Assembly (NCBI GenBank): GCA_019637355.1
Contig: JAHBVT010000001.1
Coordinates: forward strand, 2,635,192-2,699,191
Direction of reading: 5' to 3'
DNA from: Gemmatimonadaceae bacterium
Lineage (GTDB): Bacteria; Gemmatimonadota; Gemmatimonadetes; Gemmatimonadales; Gemmatimonadaceae
Length of the DNA stretch: 64,000 nt
Shown here: positions 16,538 to 25,336 of the stretch, in pieces
Layout of the letters: each line of letters opens with the position of its first letter
How positions within the stretch are numbered: the first letter of the stretch is position 1
The notes under the pieces: generated by a model
Database searches by the model: none
What the model saw: only the letters and a program-made list of their open reading frames with translations
What the model was told of the DNA's origin: nothing
Program-made: the position numbers and the translations under genes

Positions 16538-19017
16538 CGGGCCTCCCGGGGGAACGTCCGCGCCCGCCACGTCGCCAGGATCACCGTCACGGAGCCCAGC
16601 GGCATCAGCACGGCCGCAAACAGCGGGTCGATGATACCCATCATCGCCATCACCACCGCAATCGCATTATAGCCCAAGGCCACGGCCATATTGCGGTGGA
16701 TCACCGACGTCGTGCGCCGCGCACCGTCGAAGAGCTCCGGCAGCGAGTCGATGCCGCCGCGGCCCAGATACACGTCGGCCGCCGCCATCGAGGCCTCGGC
16801 CCCGCCGCGCACCGCGATGCCCACCGTCGCCGCCGCGATCGCCGCCGCGTCGTTCACGCCGTCACCGACCATCACCACCGTGCCCGCCTCGCGCGCCGCC
16901 GCGATGGCCTCGCGCTTGCGCTCCGGCGTCGCGCCGCCTTCCGCCTGCGATGCGGGAATGCCCAGCTCCGCCGCCACCGACTGCACCACCGCTGGCGCGT
17001 CGCCGCTGAGCAGGCGCAGCTGCCAACCGCTGCGCTGCAGGCCTTCGACCATCGCGCGCGCCGTGCCGCGCAGCGGATCGCCAAAGCCCGCGCGTGCCAC
17101 GAGCACGCCGTCCACTGCGATGTCCACGGGTGTCAGTTGCGGCGGGAGTTCGCGAAGCCCCGCGCCTACAGACATCTGCGCGGCGCACCGCTCCCCTGCA
17201 CCGCTGAGCTTAGCCGCCGCGCTGAGCTCAGCCGCCACCCAGTTCGGCCGGCCAACGAGCACCTCGCGGCCGCCCACCACGCCGCGCAACCCGCCGCCGA
17301 GCGTTTCGCTCACGTCAATCGCCTCGGGCGCAGCGACGTCGCTCCACGCCTCAGCGAATGCCGCCGCCACCGGATGCCGCGAGTGCCGCTCCAGCGCCAG
17401 CACCAGCGCACGCACGTCTGCGGGGCCGTCATAGGCCTCAAGCCGCATCCGTCCTTCGGTGAGCGTACCCGTCTTGTCCAGGAACACCGTGCCGCGTCCG
17501 GTGAGCGTCTCCAGCGCGTGCGCGCCCTTGATGAGCATCCCGCGCGCGGCCGCGCGCCCCACCGACACGGTGAACGCCAGCGGCGTCGCAATCGCCAGTG
17601 CGCAGGGGCAGGTCACCACGAGCAGCGCGATGGCATTGTCGATGGCAAAGTACACGTCGCGCTGCCACCAGAGGCCCGCCGTCACCGCCGCGAGCGTCAG
17701 GATCACGGCGATGAAGTATCCGGCGATGCGGTCGGCCAGCAGCACCACCGGCGGCCGCTCGCGCGCGCCTTCCTCGACGTCGCGCAGCAGGCGTCCCAGG
17801 CGGCTGCTGATGCCGGCTTGCTCCACCTGCACGCGCAGCGGCGCCGACAGGTTCACCGTGCCGGCGAACACTTGGTCGCCCGCAGTCACCGTGACCGGCC
17901 GCGATTCGCCCGTAAGCAGCGCGAGGTCCAACGCGCTGCTGCCCCGCAGCACGCGGCCGTCGGCGGCCAGCGTATCGCCGGCGCGCACGTCGAGCAGCAT
18001 TCCCGGCAGCACCGCCTCCGACGGGACTTCGCGCACGCTGTCGCCATCCACGATGCGCGCGGTGGCCGGCGCCAGCGCGCCGAGCAGGGCCGCCGAGTCC
18101 GCGGCGCCGCGCTGGGCGCGGTGCTGCAGGTAGCGCCCGAGCAAGAGCAGGAAGATCAGCGTGCCGACGGCATCGAAGTAGATCGGCCCGGAGTCGCGCC
18201 AGGTGTTGATTGCGCCCTGCACGTAGCCCACCGCCAACGCCAGCGCGATCGGCACGTCCATATGCAGGCGGCGGTTGGACAGCGCCTGCCACGCACTCGT
18301 GAAGAACACGCGACCCGGCCACAGCAGGCCCGGCGTCACCAGCACGAAGCTCAGCCAGCGGAAGTAGCGCTCGAACTCGCGCTCCATCCCGCTGAACACG
18401 CCGCTGTACAGCGCCAGCGCGATCGTCATCACGTTGCCGGCGATCGCCCCCGCGACGCCGATGCGCGTGAGCATCGCGCGTTCCTCGGCGCGGCGCGCTT
18501 CGTCGGCGCGCAGGCCGCGGAAGGCGTGCGGCGGGTAGCCGAGCCGGTCCAGCGCCTGCGCGAGCGCGCTCAGCGTCACGGCGCGCGGGTCCCAAGCCAA
18601 GCGCGCCACGCCACGCGTCACGTCGAGCTCGGCGCGCACCGCGCCGGGCACGATCATCGGCACCCGCTCCACCAGCCACACGCAGGACGCGCAGTGCACG
18701 CCTTCGAGGTACACCGTCACCTCGGCGAGGCCATCGGCGCCCTGCCGCACGTGCGCCGCCTGGAAGGCCTCGTGGTCGAATTCGGCATAGCTGCGGCCGC
18801 TCGGCGACACACGCGAAGGGCGGCGTTCTGGCAGCGCGTAGAACCCACCCAGCCCGCTCTGGCGAATGATGCTCGATGCCGTCTCGCAGCCGGCGCAGCA
18901 GTACGTCGCGCCGTCCACCGTGCGCGCGTCGCCGGTGGACGCCTCGAGCCCGCAGTGGGCGCAACGCAGCGCGGCCGGCGCCTCGAGCGTGAGCTCAGTC
19001 GTGAGCGTCGTGCCCAT
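16534..19017 (-). CDS. ccoI: Copper-translocating P-type ATPase CcoI
   Basis: The protein is 827 aa. The N-terminus has a CxxC...CCxxC zinc-ribbon-like element (Cys19, Cys22, Cys40, Cys41, Cys44). An HMA-type domain follows with EGVHCASCVWLVE. The core has VTCPCALAIATP, DKTGTLTEG, HSRHPVAAAF and MVGDGVNDAAAIAAATVG. This matches CcoI/FixI, the pump that supplies copper for the cbb3 binuclear centre. The start lies 23 bases inside the preceding gene and the stop overlaps ccoS by four, so the cluster is tightly coupled. Confidence 0.94.
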   Translation of the reverse strand: MGTTLTTELTLEAPAALRCAHCGLEASTGDARTVDGATYCCAGCETASSIIRQSGLGGFYALPERRPSRVSPSGRSYAEFDHEAFQAAHVRQGADGLAEVTVYLEGVHCASCVWLVERVPMIVPGAVRAELDVTRGVARLAWDPRAVTLSALAQALDRLGYPPHAFRGLRADEARRAEERAMLTRIGVAGAIAGNVMTIALALYSGVFSGMEREFERYFRWLSFVLVTPGLLWPGRVFFTSAWQALSNRRLHMDVPIALALAVGYVQGAINTWRDSGPIYFDAVGTLIFLLLLGRYLQHRAQRGAADSAALLGALAPATARIVDGDSVREVPSEAVLPGMLLDVRAGDTLAADGRVLRGSSALDLALLTGESRPVTVTAGDQVFAGTVNLSAPLRVQVEQAGISSRLGRLLRDVEEGARERPPVVLLADRIAGYFIAVILTLAAVTAGLWWQRDVYFAIDNAIALLVVTCPCALAIATPLAFTVSVGRAAARGMLIKGAHALETLTGRGTVFLDKTGTLTEGRMRLEAYDGPADVRALVLALERHSRHPVAAAFAEAWSDVAAPEAIDVSETLGGGLRGVVGGREVLVGRPNWVAAELSAAAKLSGAGERCAAQMSVGAGLRELPPQLTPVDIAVDGVLVARAGFGDPLRGTARAMVEGLQRSGWQLRLLSGDAPAVVQSVAAELGIPASQAEGGATPERKREAIAAAREAGTVVMVGDGVNDAAAIAAATVGIAVRGGAEASMAAADVYLGRGGIDSLPELFDGARRTTSVIHRNMAVALGYNAIAVVMAMMGIIDPLFAAVLMPLGSVTVILATWRARTFPREAR

Positions 19018-19732
19018 CGTGCTCGGCGCTGGCGGCGGGTTCGGCCGCGTGGGAATGCGAAGGCGTCACCGTCAGCCGTCCGGCCACGGTCAGCACGCCA
19101 AGGATCACGAGCACGCTGGCCGTCACCACCGGCAGGCGCGTGCGGAAGCGGCCGAGCAGGCGCTGCGCACCGAGTCCGACGGCCGCCATCAGCGGCAGCG
19201 TCCCCAGCCAGAACGCCGCCATCACCGTCGCGCCGCCCAGCGCGGAGCCCGCCGCCGCCGACGTCGCGACGAAGGCATAGAGCCAGCCACAGGGCAGCGC
19301 GGCGGACAGCGCGCCGATTGCCAGCGCGCGCAGGGCCGGCGGCCGCTCCTGCACCGCGCGCACCGCCTTGGCGACGCGCGTGGCCAAGGCGGGCGGCACA
19401 TCAAGCAGCGGGATGCGCAGTCCCAGCGCCGCGGCGAGCGACGCCAATCCCCAGAGAATAAGCAAGATGCCCGCGACCACCGCCGCCGGTCTCGCCCATC
19501 CCGCCACCGCACCGGCGCGATTGAGCCCCGCACCGGCCGCTCCGGCCAGCGCGCCCAGCAGCGCGTACGAGAGCAGACGGCCGCCGTTGTACGCCGCCGT
19601 CGAGCGCAGCGCACGTCGCCCGCCGGAGGCATCGCCACCGGAGGCGAGGCAAGCGAAGCTCCCGCACATCCCGGCGCAGTGTGCGCTGCCGAGCAGTCCG
19701 GCGACGAACACGGAGCTGGCCAGCGCGATCAC
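18995..19732 (-). CDS. TauE/SafE-type membrane protein of the cbb3 cluster, His-rich tail
   Basis: The protein is 245 aa. The GTG start (19730-19732) overlaps the ccoH stop as GTGA. It has six or more transmembrane helices. The family motif GSAHCAGMCGSFACL near the N-terminus and ALPCGWLYAFV in the middle match COG2836-type proteins found beside cco genes and implicated in copper delivery. The last about 20 residues are His/Asp-rich (HSHAAEP...HDGHDAHD) and probably bind metal. The coding sequence of that tail also contains the start codon of ccoI. Confidence 0.88.
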   Translation of the reverse strand: MIALASSVFVAGLLGSAHCAGMCGSFACLASGGDASGGRRALRSTAAYNGGRLLSYALLGALAGAAGAGLNRAGAVAGWARPAAVVAGILLILWGLASLAAALGLRIPLLDVPPALATRVAKAVRAVQERPPALRALAIGALSAALPCGWLYAFVATSAAAGSALGGATVMAAFWLGTLPLMAAVGLGAQRLLGRFRTRLPVVTASVLVILGVLTVAGRLTVTPSHSHAAEPAASAEHDGHDAHD

Positions 19733-20202
19733 GGCGCCTCGGTGTGCTGCGTGTCCTCGAAGCGCTCGCTGCCGCGCCGCGCGGTGATGCGCACTTCCCA
19801 CAAGCCGCCGCGCGCCGCCACCGCCGGCGCCGAGTACGCGCCGGCACCAAGCGCCGCGAGTTGTACCTGCAGCGGCGTCGAGGCTTCGCGGTTGTGGATC
19901 AGCGTCACGTGCACGTCGGCATCGGCGATCGGCACGCCGTCGCGGTCCGCGAGCGTCACGCGCAGTTCACGCCCGGCCTCAGCCGACGCGCCGAGCGATG
20001 CCTCTGCCGACCAGCCCAGCGCCGCACTCGCCGCGCGCCGCGCCATCGTGCGGTCCCACTCCACCGCCTTGCGGTAGTAGTCCGGCTCCACCACGGTGCC
20101 GTTGGGATCGCGCGACGACGCGAAGAGCATCACCACGTTCACGCCCACCGTGAATGCCAAGGCGAGGGTCACCAACACGGGCCATTGCCATCCGCGCTTC
20201 AT
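19729..20202 (-). CDS. ccoH: FixH/CcoH family protein
   Basis: The protein is 157 aa. ATG 20200-20202 overlaps the ccoG stop by four bases. One N-terminal transmembrane helix (WPVLVTLALAFTVGVNVVMLF) precedes a periplasmic Ig-like domain containing VEPDYYRKAVEWDRTMA, a recognisable FixH element. FixH/CcoH stabilises the cbb3 complex. It has the expected size and position, between ccoG and the TauE-like gene. Confidence 0.88.
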   Translation of the reverse strand: MKRGWQWPVLVTLALAFTVGVNVVMLFASSRDPNGTVVEPDYYRKAVEWDRTMARRAASAALGWSAEASLGASAEAGRELRVTLADRDGVPIADADVHVTLIHNREASTPLQVQLAALGAGAYSAPAVAARGGLWEVRITARRGSERFEDTQHTEAP

Positions 20203-21602
20203 CGTTGCTCCGGGGGTTGGGTGCCCCACACGGGGCCGGGAAGGCGCCACGAGAACTCGCGCGAGTACTTGCCGCCGTCGTCGATGCGGAAGCGCACGCG
20301 ACGCTCGCCGCTCACGAAGCGCTCCGCGCCCTGCATCACGAACACCGAGGTGGTCACCGTCTCGCCGGCGTTCACGCGCAGCGGGTTCTCGGGTGCGATG
20401 AGCGTCGCGCCGGGTTCGTCGAGGTATGCGATGTGGTACTGCTGCGTCGCGCGCGTGCGGTTGGCCACCTTGATGCGCACCTGGTTGACCACGCGGCCGT
20501 CGGCCTCGCGTGTGAACGGCGCCCCGATCGGCCCGAGCAACGTCACGTCGGCCGCAGACTTGGTGGCCAGCGCCAGCAGGAAGGCCCCGAAGAACGCGAC
20601 GAAGGCGAGCGGGTACAGCACCGTGCGCGCCCGCAGGATCTTGGGCGGACGTCCCGCCAGCGCGTCCTGCGAGCTGTAGCGAATGAGCCCCGCGGGCTTG
20701 CCGACCTTCTCCATAATCGCGTCGCAGGCGTCGGCGCACTGCGTGCAGTGGATGCACTCCATCTGCAGCCCGTCGCGGATGTCGATGCCGGTGGGGCAGG
20801 TGTTCACGCAGGCGTTGCAGGCGACGCAGTCGCCGAGCCCGGGACGCGCCCCCGTGCCGTGGCCGCGCGGCTCGCCGCGCGCGGCATCGTAGGCCACAAT
20901 CACCGATTGTTTGTCCAGCAGCGCCGACTGCCAGCGCCCGTACGGACAGGCCACGAGGCAGGTCTGCTCGCGGAACCAGGTGAAGTCGAGGAACACGCCC
21001 AGCGACACCACCGCCATCACGAGGAATGGCGTCGGGTGCTGCACCGGCGACTGCGTCACCCAGCGCAGCAGCGACTCCGTGCCCACGAAGTAGGCCAGGA
21101 ACGTGTTCCCCAGCAGCACCGCCAGGACGCCATAGACAGCGTACTTGAGCAATCGGCGCGGCGTGAAGTGCCTGCGGTCCTTGTCCAGCGCGCGCGACTG
21201 CGCGTAGCCGCCCTCGATCACCCGCTCGATCGGCCGGAACAGGAACTCCATCCACACCGTCTGCGGACAGGCCCAGCCGCACCACACGCGGCCGAACAGG
21301 GCCGTGAGCAGGAAGATCAGCACCAGCACGCTGACGAACAGCAGCATCAGCAGCAGCGTGTCCGTCGGCAGGAACGTCGTGCCGAAGAACGTGAACTCGC
21401 GCCGCGGCAGGTCGAGCAGCATCCACGGCTTGTCGTTCCAGCGCAGGTGCGGGAACGCCAGGTAGAACACCATCAAGGCATACGCCACCACCTGCCGCCG
21501 GATCAGCCACTTGCCCGCAGAGGGCTTGGGGCGGATCCAGCGGCGCGAGCCGTCCTCGTTGAGCGTCGCGAGTACGCGCCCGCGTGCTGCGGGTGCGCTC
21601 AC
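20199..21602 (-). CDS. ccoG: cbb3 oxidase accessory ferredoxin-like protein CcoG
   Basis: The protein is 467 aa. GTG 21600-21602 overlaps the ccoP stop. The order is a membrane part with WCGWACPQTVW, TCLVACPYGRWQ, then two 4Fe-4S clusters (CVACNACVNTCPTGIDIRDG and CIHCTQCADACDAIM), and a C-terminal Ig-like FixG_C domain. CcoG (FixG/RdxA) is a Cu(II)-reducing assembly factor. All cysteine motifs are intact. Confidence 0.94.
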   Translation of the reverse strand: MSAPAARGRVLATLNEDGSRRWIRPKPSAGKWLIRRQVVAYALMVFYLAFPHLRWNDKPWMLLDLPRREFTFFGTTFLPTDTLLLMLLFVSVLVLIFLLTALFGRVWCGWACPQTVWMEFLFRPIERVIEGGYAQSRALDKDRRHFTPRRLLKYAVYGVLAVLLGNTFLAYFVGTESLLRWVTQSPVQHPTPFLVMAVVSLGVFLDFTWFREQTCLVACPYGRWQSALLDKQSVIVAYDAARGEPRGHGTGARPGLGDCVACNACVNTCPTGIDIRDGLQMECIHCTQCADACDAIMEKVGKPAGLIRYSSQDALAGRPPKILRARTVLYPLAFVAFFGAFLLALATKSAADVTLLGPIGAPFTREADGRVVNQVRIKVANRTRATQQYHIAYLDEPGATLIAPENPLRVNAGETVTTSVFVMQGAERFVSGERRVRFRIDDGGKYSREFSWRLPGPVWGTQPPEQR

Positions 21603-22162
21603 GAGCCTCCCGTGGGCCCTTCAGGAGCCTTGGGGTTGGGTGGGTTCGTGCCCTGCAGCGACAGCACGTAGGCCGTCACGTTGTTGAGCTGCTCCGGGCG
21701 CAGGATGCGCTCCCAGGGCGGCATCCCCTTGGCCAGTACCCCCACCGCGATGGTGTGGTGCACCTGCGTCGGCGACCCGCCGTGGATCCACGCATCGTCG
21801 GTGAGGTTGGGGCCGATGAGACCACCACCGTCGGCGCGGTGGCAGGCCGCGCAGTTGGCATCGTACACCGCCTTGCCGTCGGCCAGCGCGGCGCGGTTCG
21901 TCACCAACTGCCGCAACTCGTCGTCGGTGGGGCCGGCCGCCACCTGCTGCGGCTGTGCCGCCGCGGCCTTCGCCACGCTGGCCTCATACTCGGCGATCAT
22001 CCCCGGCCCCTCGCCGAACGGCGACGGCAGGAAGTAGTACGCCACGCTGAACACGATCGTCGCCCAGAACACCCACACCCACCAGCGGGGCATCGGGTTG
22101 TCGTACTCCTGGATCCCGTCGTACGAGTGATCGAGGAGCTTGTCGTCGGATTGGTCAGCCAT
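21599..22162 (-). CDS. ccoP: cbb3 oxidase subunit III CcoP, short single-haem form
   Basis: The protein is 187 aa. The N-terminal FixP/CcoP transmembrane part (EYDNPMPRWWVWVFWATIVFS, about residues 19-39) is followed by one cytochrome c domain with CAACH and a GMPPWE methionine region. Classical CcoP is about 300 aa with two CxxCH sites; only one is present here. Electron entry to the oxidase therefore has one haem fewer. The start overlaps ccoQ by eight bases and the stop overlaps ccoG by four. Confidence 0.92.
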   Translation of the reverse strand: MADQSDDKLLDHSYDGIQEYDNPMPRWWVWVFWATIVFSVAYYFLPSPFGEGPGMIAEYEASVAKAAAAQPQQVAAGPTDDELRQLVTNRAALADGKAVYDANCAACHRADGGGLIGPNLTDDAWIHGGSPTQVHHTIAVGVLAKGMPPWERILRPEQLNNVTAYVLSLQGTNPPNPKAPEGPTGGS

Positions 22163-22352
22163 TGCTGCTCCCGGTCCCCGGGGACCGTGTGTCGTCGTCG
22201 AGGGGCAACTGGGCCGCCGCGCGCATCCGCTCGGCGCTGCCCGGTGCGAGGATCATCGCCACCACCATCACGAAAGCCGCCACGAACAGCAGCAGCGCGA
22301 CGATGGCGTACATCGAGAGCCCGGAGGCGCTCATCACGTCGGTGAGCTTCAC
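22155..22352 (-). CDS. ccoQ: CcoQ-like small subunit
   Basis: The protein is 65 aa with one transmembrane helix (YAIVALLLFVAAFVMVVAMIL, about residues 15-35) and a polar C-terminus. It lies between the fused ccoNO and ccoP, exactly where ccoQ is expected. Its GTG start overlaps the ccoNO stop (GTGA) and its stop lies inside the ccoP start region. CcoQ proteins are poorly conserved and stabilise the complex; the call rests on size, topology and place. Confidence 0.8.
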   Translation of the reverse strand: MKLTDVMSASGLSMYAIVALLLFVAAFVMVVAMILAPGSAERMRAAAQLPLDDDTRSPGTGSSNG

Positions 22353-24553
22353 GGCGTCGCTCCCGGGGCCGAGCCCCCCGCCGCACTCGCGGTACCCGTG
22401 GGTGTCTGGATGTCGCGGCCCAGGCGCTGCAGATAGGCCACCAGCGCGATGACCTCCTTATCGGCCAAGCCGCTCGGGCCGCCGCTGGCTTCGATGCCGG
22501 CCGCCATCTGCTCGGCCTGCGCCCGCGCCATCGCCGGGGCGTTGCGGACCGCCTCGCCATACGGCACGCCCAGCATCACCATCGCGTCCACGCGACGCTG
22601 GATGCCGTCGAAGTCCAACTCGCGCCGCTCGAGATGCGCGTACACGGGCATAATCGAGTTGGCCACCAAGCTCTTGGGCTCGGCGAAGTGCCGGATGTGC
22701 CACAGGTCCGGATACTTTCCGCCGATGCGCGCGAGGTCCGGTCCGATGCGACGCGAGCCCCACAGGAACGGATGGTCGTACACGAACTCGCCCGGCTTCG
22801 AGTACTCGCCGAAGCGTTCCGTCTCGTAGCGCAACGGGCGCACCATCTGCGAATGGCAGTTAAAGCAGCCTTCCTTGATGTAGAGGTCGCGTCCGGCGAG
22901 CTCAAGCGGCGTGTATGGCTTCACGCTGGCGATGGTCGGTACGTTGCTCTTGATCAGGAAGGTCGGGATGATCTCCGCCAGCGAGGCCACCACCACCGCG
23001 AGCACGGTCATCACCGTGAAGAGCAGCGGCAGCCCCTCCCAGCGGCGGTGCCAGCCCATTCCGGTGAAGCGGGCGAACGCGCCTTCGCCCGCCGGAGCGG
23101 CGTGCGGCACATAGGGCTTGGCCAGCGCCGGTGCCGACACCTCGGGCACCTCGTAGGCAGCCGGCCGCGCCTGCCACGTCTTGTAGATGTTGTACAGGAA
23201 GATCAGCGAGCCCGCGATGTACAGCGTGCCACCAGCCACGCGCACCCAGTACATCGGCATCAGCTGCATCACCGTCTCGACGAAGTCGGGGTACGCCAGG
23301 CGGCCCGTCTCGTCGAAGGCGCGCCACATCAGCCCCTGCGTGATGCCGGCCGAGTAGATGCTGGCCACGTAGAGCAGGATGCCGAAGGTCGCGATCCAGA
23401 AGTGCAGCTCAGCCAGCTTCTTGGAATACAGCGGCGTCTGGAACAGCCGCGGCGCCAGCCAGTAGACCATACCGAAGGTCAGCAGGCCGTTCCATCCGAG
23501 TGCACCGGTGTGCACGTGCGCGATGATCCAGTCGGTGTAGTGCGCCAGTGCGTTGACGCTCTTCACCGAGAGCATCGGGCCTTCGAAGGTGCTCATCCCG
23601 TAGGCCGTGATCGCCACGACGAAGAACTTGAGCACCGGCTCTTCCGTCACCTTGTGCCAGGCGCCGCGCAGCGTCAGCAGGCCGTTCACCATCCCGCCCC
23701 AGCTCGGCATCCACAGCATCACCGAGAACAGCATTCCCAGCGTGCTCGCCCAGTCCGGCAGCGCAGTGTAGTGCAGGTGGTGCGGGCCCGCCCAGATGTA
23801 CAGGAACACCAGCGACCAGAAGTGCAGGATCGACAGCTTGTACGAGAACACCGGTCGCTCGGCGGCCTTCGGCATGAAGTAGTACATCAGGCCGAGGAAG
23901 GGCGTCGTCAGGAAGAACGCGACGGCGTTGTGCCCGTACCACCACTGCATAAAGGCGTCCTGCACGCCGGCGTAGAGCGAGTAGCTCTTCAGCCAGCCGG
24001 CCGGGACGCTCAGATTGTTGAAGATGTGCAGGATCGCGACCGTCACGATGGACGCGATGTAGAACCAGATCGCCACGTAGATGTGGCGCTCGCGGCGCCG
24101 CGCGATGGTGCCGAAGAAGTTGATCGCGAAGGCCACCCACACCACGGCGATGGCCAGATCGATCGGCCACTCCAGCTCCGCGTACTCCTTGGCCTGCGTG
24201 AAGCCAAGCGGCAGCGTCAGCGCCGCGGCGACGATGATCGCCTGCCAGCCCCAGAAATGGAACTTGCTCAAGCCGTCGGAGAACATCCGCGTCTTGAGCA
24301 GTCGCTGGGTGGAGTAGTAGGCGCCGGTGAAGATCGCGTTGCCCGCGAACGCGAAGATCACCGCGTTGGTATGCAGCGGGCGCAGTCGCCCGAAGGACAG
24401 CCAGGAGATGTCGAAGTTGAACCAGGGGTTCGCCAGCTGCAGCGCGATCAGCAGGCCGACGGTGAAACCGACGATGCCCCAGATGATGGTCGCCCACAGG
24501 AACTTGCGGACGATGTCGTCATCGTAGGAGAAGGTCTCGAGGTGCGTACTCAT
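22349..24553 (-). CDS. ccoN: Fused cbb3 oxidase subunits I and II (CcoN-CcoO)
   Basis: The protein is 734 aa. Residues about 1-470 are the CcoN haem-copper oxidase core with metal-ligand regions RPLHTNAVIFAF, GHNAVAFF, GPHHLHYT and HVHTGALGWN. After a Pro/Ala linker (about 475-500) comes a CcoO-type membrane-anchored monohaem cytochrome c with FNCHSQMVRP near residue 563. The two are separate genes in most proteobacteria. I chose ATG 24551-24553 for its GGAG site 7 bases upstream. It is first in the operon and reduces O2 in high-affinity respiration. Confidence 0.95.
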   Translation of the reverse strand: MSTHLETFSYDDDIVRKFLWATIIWGIVGFTVGLLIALQLANPWFNFDISWLSFGRLRPLHTNAVIFAFAGNAIFTGAYYSTQRLLKTRMFSDGLSKFHFWGWQAIIVAAALTLPLGFTQAKEYAELEWPIDLAIAVVWVAFAINFFGTIARRRERHIYVAIWFYIASIVTVAILHIFNNLSVPAGWLKSYSLYAGVQDAFMQWWYGHNAVAFFLTTPFLGLMYYFMPKAAERPVFSYKLSILHFWSLVFLYIWAGPHHLHYTALPDWASTLGMLFSVMLWMPSWGGMVNGLLTLRGAWHKVTEEPVLKFFVVAITAYGMSTFEGPMLSVKSVNALAHYTDWIIAHVHTGALGWNGLLTFGMVYWLAPRLFQTPLYSKKLAELHFWIATFGILLYVASIYSAGITQGLMWRAFDETGRLAYPDFVETVMQLMPMYWVRVAGGTLYIAGSLIFLYNIYKTWQARPAAYEVPEVSAPALAKPYVPHAAPAGEGAFARFTGMGWHRRWEGLPLLFTVMTVLAVVVASLAEIIPTFLIKSNVPTIASVKPYTPLELAGRDLYIKEGCFNCHSQMVRPLRYETERFGEYSKPGEFVYDHPFLWGSRRIGPDLARIGGKYPDLWHIRHFAEPKSLVANSIMPVYAHLERRELDFDGIQRRVDAMVMLGVPYGEAVRNAPAMARAQAEQMAAGIEASGGPSGLADKEVIALVAYLQRLGRDIQTPTGTASAAGGSAPGATP

Positions 24554-24755
24554 CAGGAGGCTCCACGGGGGTGGGAAGTCGGGCAAACCAACGTCCTATT
24601 TTGGCGCGTCCTGACCGAACCTGCAGTCAGCAGTTCGCGGAGGCTAGGTCAGGACTTTCCTGACCGTTTCTCCCGCACCCCTCGCTTCCGCGGGCCGATG
24701 CGTGCAACGTTCAGACACTCCTCTGGTCCCCCCCCCACCCCGGAAGGAACACGTT
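24554..24755. promoter_or_regulatory. Divergent control region of cbb3 operon with 19-bp palindrome
   Basis: This 202-base gap separates the cbb3 operon (-) from the gene at 24756 (+). It holds a perfect inverted repeat, GGTCAGGA-CTT-TCCTGACC, at 24647-24665. A third copy of the half-site TCCTGACC lies at 24609-24616, about 42 bases (four helical turns) from the matching arm. It does not match the FNR/FixK consensus (TTGAT-N4-ATCAA) that controls many cco operons. The site probably binds a dimeric repressor or activator. No reliable -35/-10 pair could be assigned. Confidence 0.6.
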
Positions 24756-25295
24756 ATGCGTCTCACTCACGTCGCCTTGGCGGCGACCGCTCTCGCGCTT
24801 GCGCTCCCCGCGAGCGCCGACGCCCAGCGCGCGAACACCACGAGCGGCAACCGCGGCCAGCCCAACACCACCGTCCCGCCATTCAACGTGCCCACGGCCA
24901 ATCGCGTGAAGTCGATGGGCAACGTGGCCGCCGAGCTGATTGACAACCGGCGCCGCCTCGGCCTCGACGAGACCGCCCTCGCCGCGCTACGCGAACTCGC
25001 CGACGAGATCGACAAGCGCAACGAGCCCGCGCTGGCCACCTTCGATTCTGCGCGGACGGTGGCTCGTGCGAACAACAACACCAACCAGTCCGGCACGCTC
25101 GAAGGCCGGGCCACCACGGCCATTATGAACGAGACGGCCCGCGGCATCGCGGGCCTGCGCGAGGCCGACGCCGAGCGGGCCCTGGCGTTGATTCCCGAGG
25201 ACAAGCACGCCGCCGCGAAGACCATCCTCCAGAACCAACAGCGCGACTTCGACCGGGCGTTTGCACCGCGGACTAGGGCCGGCGGCCGCCCCTAG
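24756..25295 (+). CDS. Secreted helical protein of unknown function
   Basis: The protein is 179 aa. GGAAGGA lies upstream of ATG 24756. A signal peptide (MRLTHVALAATALALALPASADAQ) is followed by an Asn/Thr-rich stretch and then long amphipathic helices. These resemble the general build of Spy/CpxP-like periplasmic proteins, but without a clear LTxxQ motif. It shares its upstream region with the cbb3 operon. A perfect 16-bp hairpin follows it. Confidence 0.7.
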   Translation: MRLTHVALAATALALALPASADAQRANTTSGNRGQPNTTVPPFNVPTANRVKSMGNVAAELIDNRRRLGLDETALAALRELADEIDKRNEPALATFDSARTVARANNNTNQSGTLEGRATTAIMNETARGIAGLREADAERALALIPEDKHAAAKTILQNQQRDFDRAFAPRTRAGGRP

Positions 25296-25336
25296 TCGCG
25301 CACGACCGGACGGCGGTTGATATTGAAAGCGTCGTA

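Noticed and set aside
16696-19461. 921-codon plus-strand frame across ccoI
   Set aside because: Arg/His-rich shadow of ccoI, which carries every P-type ATPase motif on the other strand.
24554-24755. FNR/FixK box upstream of the cbb3 operon
   Set aside because: No TTGAT-N4-ATCAA-like sequence is present; only the GGTCAGGA/TCCTGACC palindrome is seen.
22634-24943. 769-codon plus-strand frame across ccoNO
   Set aside because: Shadow frame; it crosses the divergent regulatory gap and has no domain.
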